Positions 48,960 through 61,900 of a DNA stretch of 64,000 nt are shown piece after piece. Source of the stretch: Norana najaformis (Eukaryota > Annelida > Clitellata > Crassiclitellata > Hormogastridae). The notes beneath the pieces were generated by a model, which was given only the letters and a program-made list of their open reading frames with translations, ran no database searches and was not told where the DNA came from. How positions within the stretch are numbered: the first letter of the stretch is position 1; each line of letters starts with the position of its first letter. The stretch is from contig OZ029925.1 of assembly GCA_964023275.1 (NCBI GenBank), forward strand, positions 11,615,184-11,679,183, in the 5' to 3' direction. The translations under genes and the position numbers were made by a program.

Positions 48960-49740
48960 ATCAACAAAGCAACAGCAAAGTTTACTAAACGCTTTGTCTT
49001 ATCTAAACTACATTCAATTAACGGAACTACAACACTGTAACACCATTACGAAAGCATAAAACAGCAACACAATTACACAAATTTAACCTGTAACAATTAC
49101 GATGAAGTGACTTATCCAATTACATTCTTTGCAACATACTTACTGTAGCAATTTACAACAGTGTAAAAATTATGTCGCTTTAAGGAAGTAGTATGTTGTG
49201 ACGTTATTGCATCATTGTAAGTATGTAACAATTGACAGTGTATCTGTCACACAACTGTAAAATTGCAACATAATTACACAAAATAATTATGCAACATTAT
49301 TCTTTACACTGAAAAAATGTAATGTAACTTTGGTTCAACATAACAAAATGACCAAACAAATGTAACAACCAAACAACACTCCAATGAACTTTTTTAACGC
49401 AATGGACAACGCATTTACATAATTTAAGAGTATAACACAAGTACACCTGCATTAGAATGCATGCGCTAAAGTGCAACACAATTACACTGTGTTATGCTGT
49501 GTAATGCATAACAAGTTGAACAGTAAAAAGCGTAACACAATTACACAATGTAACAGCATAACACAATCCCATCACTTAACTTAAAATACAGTTAAATAAG
49601 CCAACAGCATAACCTTTATGTTGCTATGTAGCACATAAACAAGCATTTTAACAGTTATGTCACATAACATTGTAACACAAGCCTCCGTGTAACAGGTAAC
49701 ACAGTTATGTAACCAAACAGTTACGTCATCAAAAACTCGC
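48960..49740. repeat. Degenerate GTAACACAATTACA repeat zone
   Basis: Loose units of TGTAACA, CAATTACAC and AGCATAACAC fill the space between the candidate MITE and the EML stop. No open frame of coding character; probably includes the EML 3' flank. Confidence 0.65.
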
Positions 49741-49855
49741 ATAACAGTTACGACAGCGCATGCAAAAGCAAAATGACCAACACTCGAATCGGTCACAACT
49801 GATTCGGACATGCTCCAAGTGATCTGTGGGCTGGCAGAGGAGCGCGTGGGCCGGC

Positions 49856-49996
49856 CTAGAAGGCAGCAGAATCAACGACCTGCCATTGGAGAATGGCCGA
49901 GTCTTTTCCACCGGTGGACAGCAGACGACTGTCGTTGTAGATGAAACGTACGTTCGTCACGTGACTACTGTGACCCAGATATGAGTGACCTGTGCT
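49856..49996 (-). CDS. EML: EML last exon
   Basis: Acceptor TTTTCTAG. It encodes [40 protein letters not shown] and TAG. It completes the final WD blade at the usual place. Confidence 0.93.
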   Translation of the reverse strand, partial: STGHSYLGHSSHVTNVRFIYNDSRLLSTGGKDSAILQWQVVDSAAF

Positions 49997-52900
49997 CTAG
50001 AAAAGAATGCAAAGACAGGCTGCTTTCATGTCTTCATTTAGTGCATTTTTAGAATCTTGTTAAAAATTCATGATTGGAATCAATACAATGGACATGTACG
50101 CTGTATGTATGCATGTTATGTAAGTAAGTATGTTTCTCAGCCTTTGTTTGGCACCTTTAAGGACATCTCAAAAGTGCTGCAGTTATGATTATTATGATCT
50201 TCTTACTCATCCTCATCAATCATCTAATCATCTAACCACCAACATTCCACCAGTCATGGAGTGGTCATATAATGCCATCATCTACATCATCCAAAATATC
50301 TTAGAAGCTGACAGATATCCATCATCTAGACCATCTGAGATATTTATATATTTCCATCATCCGAATCATCCGAGATATCTGGATTATTTCTGTCATCTAG
50401 ATCACCTAAAATATCCAAAGCACTTACCTTTGGTTTGCTGCAAGGATAGGCGAACAGGTTGACCTTTCCGAAATCATCACCGCTGGCAACAAGATTCTGG
50501 TGGTTGGAACGGCAGCAGGCGTTGACGTCAGTGCCATCAGCGCCCTCTGGCCAGATGCCTGTTATTCAAATGACCAGGGGCAAAGTGGTTTAAAACAGGA
50601 AATCAGAAAAAGAAAGGGTTTGAAGGGTTAACTGCATCTTAGATGTGAACAAAGGCAGGTTTAAATAAAGGTAGATGCAAACAAAGTAGATGTAAACAAA
50701 GGAAAGTTTAAATAGAGGTACGAGTAAACAAAAGTAGACGTAAACCAAGGGGCAGAGTGTGAAGGCAAGTGTGAAGAAAAGTGTCAAGGAAGGTGAAAAA
50801 AAGGTAAGTGTAAAGAAGAGTGCAAAGGTAACTGTGAAGGTCAAGTGCAAATGTAATTTTGAAATGTAATGTGAATTTAAGTATGAAAGTAAACGTGAAG
50901 GTTTAAGCGTGAAACCAAACATGAAGGATAAGTGTGAAGGTAACTGTTAAGGTAAGTGCGAAGATAACTCTGAAGGTAAATGTGAAGGGAAGCATGAAGG
51001 TTACTTTGAAGATGAGTTGTAAGTTTGAAGGTAGGCGCATAGGTAAGTGTGAAAGTAACTACTGACCACAGACGGTGAAGCCGAGGGTACAGCTTTGGGT
51101 CGCCCAGTCAACATCCTTCATCCCTGAAGCCGCTGTAACCTGACGACATGTTGCCACCGTCCCTGTAGCACAACACAATACAGTAACAATACAATGTGAT
51201 ACAAAAATAACAGAATTCAATAACAATATTTAACACACAATAAAAATACAAAAAAAAATCAAAAACACTACAAATTCCAAAAAGTGTCAACAAAATTGAG
51301 CACCAGTGGAATCTCTTCAAACCCTGACAGCCACAGTCATTGGACCCTAAGCTGGTCTGCACTGTGCCACTGATGGCAACTAAGGCCCAGCTGAGGGCCA
51401 ACTGTGGGCCTAATGAATAAGACAATGGATATGACACATAATGACAAAACAATACAGAAGGAAACATCAAACTTATCAACTGATTAATATATAATACAGA
51501 AGTATATATATGATCAGTTACAATATTAGGCACCAGACATGTCCATGTTGTCACTATTATAACGGCGCTATATAAATATAACAAAATAAATGGAATATAG
51601 ATGGCAAAGGTGGCTTACAGTAGAGAAGCTCGTAGTCTCCAGAGTTGGACTGGATGAACTGACCATCAGTTGACCAGTCGAGGTGCGTCACAAAACTTGA
51701 ATGGCCCTGAACATCAGACAGGCACAAAAGAAAAGTTTTCTTGGATACTGTTACTAAGAAACTGTCGCTGTGAAGCTTATTCTTGGAGACAGTTGCTAGG
51801 AAACCATACGTATGAAACTTCTGCCTGGAATCTATTGATCTGTAACTGTACCATTAATCCACTACTATTAAACTTTTTCTTGGAGACTGTTCCTACAAAC
51901 TCTCGGCAAGAAACTTTCCTTTGGAAATCGGTGCTAAGTAACCATACCTAAGCAACCCAGTGGACAATAAGAGACGATTGTTGGCCATGCTTACCACCCC
52001 AGGAGACATATAAAACCGTTGCTAAGTAACCATTACTAAGCAACCCAAAGTACAAGATGCATGTTACGTGAAGCTTACCACACATTTTCCCAGCTTGCTG
52101 AACTTCTTTCCACCTTCTGCCATCGAATAAATGTAGATATTGCTGTCGCGAGAGCCACACGCAAGCATCCTTCCATCTGCAAAGACAATTATTTTGCAAC
52201 TTATGATTTTCTTGTTTAAATGTAATCTTTTACTTTACAAATGACTTCACAAACTGACACTGTTAAGAACCTTGCAAACCAGCCCAGTTAATAACTTCAT
52301 GAACCGACCCAGTTAATAACCCTGCAACCTGATCCAGTCAATAACTTCACTTGACAGCGGTTCCTACCAGGTGAGAATTCAGCGCATTCGATTCTTTCAG
52401 CAGCGTCAGCGTTGGTGGAGAGGACGTCACGAGACGACAGCTCAATGACGTACCATCTCGATGAACAGCCGGTCACAATGGCCACATCACCCTCCGGATG
52501 AACACAGACGTAGTGACAACTTTCCTGCAGCAGAAAGTCAGATATGGTAGTGTAAAAAAAAGAAATATGGAAAGCTAGCGTAAGATAAATAAAGGTAAGG
52601 AAGAGAAGGGAGAGGAAGGTAAGTGAATGTAAGGAAAAGAATGCAAGGGATGGTGCGTAAAGGCAAGGGAAAAGAAAATAAGGAAAGGGAAGATAAAGGA
52701 AGGTAAGGTATGGTAAGTAAATGTAAGGGAAGGAAAAGCAGGGGAATGTAAGAAAAGGGAAGAAAAGGAAGGGACTGGAAGCTAAGGTAAGGGAAGCAAA
52801 GGTAAAGAATATAAGATAAAATAAGAAAGGGAGGAATAAGAAATATGGGTAGATAAGATAGGATAACATAAGGAAAGGGAATGTAAGGCAAGGTAAGGTA

Positions 52901-55900
52901 AGGTAAAACAAAACAATAATAGAATACTTACGGGCATTTCCTTGTGCCAGATGAGACCATGTGTGAGGGTGTCCCAGAGGTACAGCATCTTGTCATAGCC
53001 ACAGGTCAGGAACTGGTTCTGGTGAGGGTGTGTTGCCAGTCCCCACAGCTCGTCCATATGACCCTGACGACAGAAACCAGCCAATCAAACTTCGGCCAGT
53101 TAAAAACAAGCCAATCAGACACTGGCCAATCAAAAGAACCAAAACAAAACAGCCAATTAAACGTCAACCAAACGCAAGTCAGCCAATCCGAAAATTGCCA
53201 GCTAAAAACCAGCCAAAAAACGAGCCATTCACAAAAAGACTGATTATAAATCACCCTAAAAAATAACAGGCCACCCAAACCTGTCAAACAAAAACCAAAA
53301 TGAGCCAAACAATCAAAGCACAAAACCCAATGAAAACCTGTAATGGCATATCCCAAACCATCCATAAAACCACCTAATCAAAGAGAAAGATTAATCAAAG
53401 GGAACGATTAAGCCAGGCCACCAACCTGTACAACTGGATTGAATCCGAGATCAAATGATCCATGGAGGATCGAGTTCTTTGTTGTTCCGACCAGGATCAT
53501 GTTCCCTTTTCCCTGACTCAACATTCGGACTGGACCAAACACCTCTGGAAGCTGAAAGAACAAATAAAAATAACAACTTAACTAATTAATATCATCAAAA
53601 TTATTTTTCTTACTGCTAAACCATAAACCTCTGGCACAACAAATAAATAAATAGCAAGTTAACTAATTAATATTACCACTGTTTTATTTACTGAAACCAC
53701 ATTATTATGTATCAGAAGAGATCAAGTGGGATAAATTCATATTGGATTATATTAGGTCAGAACAGACACTGGACTGGATAGAAAGGATTCATTTAGAGAC
53801 GGGCCATGCCTCGTGTTCCTGTCCCGCCTTCTTGTAGGTGCTGTCCCACCGGATGATCTTGCGGTCTTTTCCACCGGTCACCACACTTCCGTCCTTGAGG
53901 GTGCAGATGGAAAAGACACCACCCTCGTGTGCCCCGGTCACCGCCTGCGTCACCTTGTTCGTACCTGTACCATTATTGTTATATTATTATTATTATTGAG
54001 AAAATAATCTTATGCAAATAGCTGGCAAATTTAGATTAGATAAGAAGAGACGAAATGACTTTAAAAATATAAGATAATGATTAATTTGAATGAGTGAATG
54101 AAAAGAAATTCATCGAATGATTTCATAAAATTAACTAAAGACAGATTGACTGAAAAATTAAGTAAATGAAAGAATTCAAGTAACTGATCTGAATAAATCA
54201 CTGACTGAACGAACGACTAACCAACAATCAATCAATTCCCATGCAGTCACACCTGAGTGCAACTAAACAGTTTATTGGCCAATTGATTGACCGATTCAGA
54301 AAACCCATCTGAAGTCAAAACAGAAATTGAGCCCAGCCTACCACGTCCCCAGATGAAGAAATTCCCCGAAGAGTCACCGGAAATAACGTCACCGTTTTCT
54401 GCAAATGCTAGGCACGTCACATACTTGGGTTTCTCATATTTCTACAACATCACCGGGCTCAGGTAAGTCAAGATAAAGTAAGATACAGTAAAGAATGTTA
54501 AATAAACTGAGAAGGTAAGATATCATATGATCAAGCATAATAAAATATGATGTAAAGTAATGAAATATAAGGTTAGGTAAGGTGAAATATGGTTAAGTAT
54601 GGTAAAATTAAGTAATATTAGTTAAGGTAACGTAATATAAAGTAAGGTAAATGTGTAAAGCATAGTAAGGTAAGGTAGTGTACAGTAAAGTACGGTAAAG
54701 TAAAATAATGTACACACAACCGAGTCCCAGAGATTTGAACCAGATACAGAAAAGGTTCGTCGACCCATATCAGTCTGAAGTCCTAGTTCAACCAAAGCAA
54801 ATCAATCAGAGGATTTGATAAATATCCTCTGACTGAATGAACCATCTTCAATTTTGAGACTAGCCTCAAAGACTCCAAACTTGCGTGACAGCGATCCCTC
54901 TTCCAGTTTCCAGAAGCAGATCTGACCCTTTCCACATGAGATGATTGTATTTGGCTCACATGGATGGTACTCCACGGCTAGAACCGGTTCGGTTGAGCTC
55001 TGCAACAACGCAACATAATGTAAATGTAAACATAATGCAAACGCAAACACATTTATATTGCATCTAATCTAATATAATGATTGCTATGGCACGATTATCA
55101 TAATGCACAAGGCATCACTGATGGTCATATCTAGTGAAACCAAACTAATAAATCATAAGCCCAGTTGACATCCAACGGTTCTGGGACACCAGAAGTGAGT
55201 GCGCATGCATATATTATATTACATATGATACTGTATGGTATTGATATTAAAATGTATTGCAGTGTATTGTATCACATGATATTGTCTTGAATTGTGCCGT
55301 ATTGTAACAGAACAAGTGTTCACGTGGTGCAAGATAAATTTAACTTGGTAACACCAGGTCATGATACCTTGGTTTCAGCAATCCTCTGACCCTTCTCTCC
55401 CTTTTGCCAGTCCCAGATGGAGATCACGTGTTCGTTTCCCTCGTCCACGGCTGCCAGGTGCACTCCCCCATCCTACAACACGATCCATCCCTCTGTGGTT
55501 GTGTTTGGTTACGTCAGATTAGGAATGGTAAGCTAGTACAAAGCAAGGCAAGAAAAGGTAAGGTCAAGTACAGAGGAGGTAAGGAATGGCAAGGTAAGAC
55601 AAGGCAGGGTAAGGAAGGGTCAGGAAAGGCCATGTCAAGCAAAGAAATGTAAAGTAAGGCAAGGCAATAAAAGAAAAGCATGCTAAGGCAAGTTAAGGCA
55701 AGAAAAGAAAAGGCAAGTTAAGGAAACATAAGAAAAGATAATGCAGGAATATTGTAAAGTAAGTCAAAGCTGCAAAAGGATAGGTATGGCATTAATGGTA
55801 AGGTACAGTAAGGAAATGTATAGTAAGAGATTGGCCAAGGTAAGGAAAGGAGGGGTAAGGTAGGGTAAATGAAGGTTAGATAAGGTAAGGTAACTGCTCA

Positions 55901-58900
55901 GTAACCAGGTACGATTACACGCCTTTTATCATTAGTCCTCAGAGGTGTGTTCCTGGGGTTTGAAGGACCTTTTGGCTGAAGTACACACAAGACAACAGCA
56001 ATCCAACAACTAGACAACCTTTCCTCTTACAGTCCAGCAACGATTCTGAGAAAAAGGCAACCAGACTGAATCAGAGAGAAAGAGCAAAGGCAAACAGGTG
56101 ACAAGAAACGTGTGGCAACTTGACTCTTACCATCTTTGAAAAGGCAAGACACGAGACCGCACGATCAAAGAATTCGCCGATGCCAATCACCTTCAGTGTC
56201 ACAAGACTAATGGAATTCCAGATCCGAATGTGTGGCTAAAATCACAAATAATAACAATAATAGTAAATAATACGATAACAAAAGTACAAAAATTGAAGTA
56301 GCAGTAATAATATTAATACCAATAAACAATATAACTTTAATATAAGAAATAAATATAATAATGGGAGTAGCGTGGTGGCAGTAGTAATACTAATACTGTA
56401 GATCTAATACTAAAACTACTAATAGTAACAATAATAATAATTGCAGAGGAAGTAGTAGTATTAGTAGTAATAATAATAATTATTATCATCATAATTGACA
56501 ACAAAGACTAATCTTGCCACAAAAACAGTCTCTAATTTTTATAATCTGCAGAATTTTAATCTCTGGCCAAGCAATAATAATACTTATAATTATAACAACA
56601 TAAAATATTGATGAAAATAACATGTGACAATCCAGAAACTCATCATAAACAAGGTCACATAGTCACAACATCAAAACTCATGCAGGTCATGGTGGATCTT
56701 GATGATGACCATTGGCTCCAAGTTTCATTGCCAGTGAGAGAAGGTGGCCTGGGAATTGGCAGTGCTTCTGCACTGGTACTTTCTGCCTCCTTGGCTTCTG
56801 TTGCCACCACAAGCAAATTTCATAAGTGCATCATACCACCAGAGTCAGCCGAGATCCCATACAAACTCGATGGCTCAGTATTCAGCGTGTGAATTGCCCC
56901 AAGAGATACGGAGCAACTACTGGGAGAAGTCTCATCACCAAACAGAGCAAATAATACTAATTACACTAGACCATCATCTTATCATACAAATCCACCACTA
57001 CGTGAAACCCCATCATGTGGTGAAATTAGTTAACCTAATTAAAACGTGATAATCCAGTAACACATGTTAATTACTAACAAATGATAAACCAATAATACAC
57101 AATAGTCCAGTAACACATGTTAAACCATCAACACATGATAATGCAGTCTTGTCTTGTCTTGTCCATCCTCATTGCTGCGGATCGGAGACCATGGCCAACG
57201 ACGTCAGTCTTCTCCACTCAGTTCTGTCTCTTGCCTTCCTTGTGCAGTCCGCCATCGACATCCCCATCCACTCCGTCACGTCATCCCTCCAGCGCCTTCT
57301 CGGTCTTCCCCGAGGTCTTTTTCCCTCCATATATAATGCAGTAACACATGCTAAATCATTAACACATGACAAATATATACTGCATGCTATAAAACATGCA
57401 GAGCAAATAATACTAATTACACTAGACCATCATCTTATCATACAAATCCACCACTACGTGAAACCCCATCATGTGGTGAAATTAGTTAACCTAATTAAAA
57501 CGTGATAATCCAGTAACACATGTTAATTACTAACAAATGATAAACCAATAATACACAATAGTCCAGTAACACATGTTAAACCATCAACACATGATAATGC
57601 AGTAACACATGCTAAATCATTAACACATGACAAATATATACTGCATGCTATAAAACATGATAATCCAGTAACACATGTGATAACCCAGAACACACATGCT
57701 AAACAAACAACACGCATAAAAAATCAAATTACACACCTGCAACATGTGCCACAAAACACACAATAATGCAGCAAAACATGTGAACCAGCACAACATGCTA
57801 AAACTATACAGGATAACATCTCTGAATTTTTATACTGTCCAGTCTGCTTACTGTACAGATCATTCAGCTGACACTGCTCTCACTGGCACATTCAACAACA
57901 TATTTCATTCAATGGGTTCAGGAAAAGGGTCTCTTTTTATATCTCTCAATTTCAGTGCTGCATTTGATACTGTAGATAGTGGTATTTTATTGTCTTGACT
58001 CTATACATCGTTTGGCGTTTCAGGTTCTACTTCTCTCTGGATAACTTCCTCTTTTAATGATTGCTCTAAATGGGTTGCAATAAACATTTCTCGCTCTGAT
58101 CCTGTTGCACGTCATTCAGGATGCCTCAGGGTTCAGTCTTTAGGCCTCTCCTTTTTTCAATCTTCGTTTTGCCTACTTGTAACATTGTAGACAAGCAAAA
58201 TCCAATGGTCCAGCAATATACTCAACTCTACATTACTCTCTCTGCCACAGATCTCTAGTTCAAAATGAACTTGAACTCGGCTTGTCCTCTCTTTACATTT
58301 GGTTCTGCTTTAATGACCTTCCAATCAACCCAGGTTAAGCCAGAGGCAATTCTTTTTACAAGCCACCAGCCTACGCAGTCTTTCTGTCCTCATTCATCTG
58401 TTGACCTTGCAGGAACCAATATCCCATACATATTCAGACACAATTAAGGCTCCTAGCGTCACCACTGAAAACTCGTTCACTACGACTTTGCAGATATCTT
58501 CCATCTGCAGATCTTGTTTCTACCACACGGTATTTTCGTCACATCAGGTAACTGAACTGAAGACATCATCGCTAAGACAGCGACTTGTGCACTTGTTGGT
58601 TCTTGATTAGGCTACGCAAATGCGCTGTCTTGGTTTACCCTCTTCATCTAAAAAGTTCCAGAGGGTTTAAGACTCTAAGACTGTTACAAGTTCTTCTTCT
58701 TCAATCGAGTGCATCAGATCGCCTTTGTGAACTTCTCTGGATTCAAGTGCAATGGTGTATTCAATTTAAGACTGCACCCTTGATCTTTTAGGCCAAGAAG
58801 ATCAGCTTTCCATCATACAGTATCTTAGCACATGGCTACATCGTTCTAGATTTTGCATCCTTCAGATACTGGTTAGTTACTAGAACCTCCATTCAAGACA

Positions 58901-61900
58901 ATTATAGGATCACATGTTTTCAGCTGCTGTGCTCCTCATATCTGGAATCATCAAAACCACAAAAGTCCCAACTTGCCAACTCGCTGCTATCAGCATTTAA
59001 ATCACTTGTCAAAACTCACTTTTTTACTCTGGCCTTTGCAAGACTCCATCTTAGCCCTAGTTAACATGAATCCACCCCTCAGATTCAGAATCACTGACTC
59101 TGTGCATTTAATAAGTGGTTTAAATGAATAACATAAATAAAAATAAATAAACCTATAACACATGGTGATGATAACATATCAAACCAGCACAACGTGTTAG
59201 AACAACCTGTAACACATGATACATCAGTAACACATGATAAACCTGCAACACATAATACACCTGTAACATGTAATAAAATAACATCTCATAAACCAGCATA
59301 ACACGCTTAAACAACCAGCACATGATAAACACATAATATATGATGAGAATAACATGTGGCAATCCAGGAAATCATGCAAAACAAGGCCACAAAATCACAA
59401 AACCAAAACTCGTGCAGGTCACGACCTGACCTGATACTTTTTCTCCTTCTTGCGCATCTATGGACAATATCACGACAAAAAAGAATAAATTGCAACGTTT
59501 AAAGCCTCATAAAGGCGCTACAAATTAACAATGACAAAATAACAAATTACAGTTAATATCTCCAACAAAGGTCATACCCTTAAACCGCAAGTACTTAGTA
59601 ACATGCACTATTAAAAAATTGGCCACACAACATTTAATCTTTGTAACATTCACTTCTGTAAACTCGGGCGATGGCGAAAACTTAGCAACATGCACTACTG
59701 TCGACTTGGTCTACACTAAACATGCACTAATGTAAACTTAAACTTTGCAACACCCAAAGCCATGCCAGATTAGCATCAACTAATAAAGTGGACTTAAAAA
59801 TGCTACAGTAGGTATTAACATAGGAACCAAGTTCAAGACCTTTTGCTTTTTGACCATACTTACCCTGGATTTTGGCTGACAGACCAATTTTGCTTAACAC
59901 TGACCATCGACTGATGTCTTGAGCAAAATTACAGCGGCACCGTAGAAGTTCTCAGATGGGACCGTCTGGATACATACATACAACTACATATACATACAAC
60001 CATACATACATACATAAATACACAAATAACATAAGTGCATACAGTGTACAGCCAGTTAATCACGCAACACTTCCTCACCTACAGTAAATGATGCACATAC
60101 TTAATCATGCAATACTCAATCACACGACACTTCATCACTCTGACAATTAATCACCTGACACTTAATCATGCCAATAAATACCAAAAAAGAGAAATATGTA
60201 AGTCAAATGCTATAAGTTTGTATAATATCAAAGTTAAAACTTTGCACAAAAAGCTAACGTCTTTGCAGATGTGATATTGTTTGAAACCATTTAATAATAC
60301 ACTGTTGCAACAAATTACTGGACAGGCTGAAAAGGTCAAAGTTTTGGCCACCTAATGAAACATTTGAAGTGGTTTCATTAATTTTTCCAGTTATATACAA
60401 TCCCTTTTGAACAAATCCCAGGTGTAACTCCTGTTGCAATTTACCGTTGTTAGAAAATACTCAACGTGCTACACAAGCACAACAATGAGCCAGGCTAAAA
60501 ACCTATTTCCCAGGTCGCTTTTAAATGTTATTCTCACAGCAAAATACTAGTTTATGTGGGTTGTAACAGTTAACACATTTGCCTTGTCTTCTGTTTTCAG
60601 TTCTTTTAATGTGTTGAATATAAATGTGCTTAAGTGTCACGTGCATTATTAACTGTCGGTGATGAACTGTCACGATTGCAGAGCCACGTGATTAAATGCC
60701 ACCAAACCCACACATACATACATCATACATACAAACATACATACATACATAAATACAAACATACTTAAAATGTTAGACTGAGAACTGGCTCTGTTGAAGC
60801 CCAATGGTTAAGACGATGACTCACGTAGAGTTGTTCTGCCTGTGCAGGCGTCAAGGACTCTTCGACCAATTTCTTCGGCGGCTAACATCGTGTGGCATTA
60901 CAGGCAAAAGAAAGAATCATGCAAAAGATCAAACCATGCAGAAAAGAAAACAAACTCAATTCCCAAGAAATTAACAGCTCAGCACTTGGCAAAAGCACTT
61001 GCCTTTCCCCTCCGCGGTTCAAATCACGCTGCTAAGTAAACATGTAATTATACTGAAGAATAAAAAAATAAATAACTAGCAGACCAGTCAGTCAAGCATG
61101 CTGTATCCTTAATTAGAAACGAATAAATACATATTAATAAATACTTAATATATATATTAATAAACAAAGACCTCGAATAAATACATAAATAAGAACAGTG
61201 CCATCTAAACATACTACATTTAATTATAAATAACAATAAATAAACAAATGAATAAGTTCCATTCCAACATGCTGCATGTAACTAGAGACGAATAAATAAA
61301 TAAACAAACAAGCAGTATTTAATTAAATGAATACAACTGAGTTAACTGCATTCCCTGTTCCATGCACTGCTTAAAATTTAATAAACAAACATAAGCAAAA
61401 ATCACAGCCCTGTGTAGCAGCAGCTAAACAATACTTATCATCCGATATCTATATCACAACGCTTCTTAAATACCAGACAGCATATTATCTGAGCATTCTG
61501 GAAACATTAGTGTCTGACGTTAAAAAACTTCTTATGCAAGACTGCATTGTACTGTAATGTATTGTATGGTACTGAGTTGTATTGCATTATACCTTCTGCA
61601 TTTCATTGTTTTGTACTTTATGATTCATATCGTATTGTAGTGAATGACTATGTATTGTTTAATGTTGTATCGTATTGCTTTTGAACCATTGTATTGTACT
61701 GAACTGTATTGTTTTGTATTGTATCATATTATAATGTACTTTATATTTCCTTTATACACTCAAAGGAAAGGTGTACAAAACAATGGTAAGACCAGTGATG
61801 ATATATGGAGCAGAAGCCTGGACAATGACGAAAGAGGAGAAGCTGCTGGAGAGAAAGGAAATGAGAATGCTCTGATGGATACTTGGAATCTCACTGAAAG

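Noticed and set aside
52297-52911. 204-residue - strand frame beginning with hydrophobic FPFL repeats
   Set aside because: Only its last part (from 52524) is the EML exon; the rest is an intronic CCTTACC repeat.
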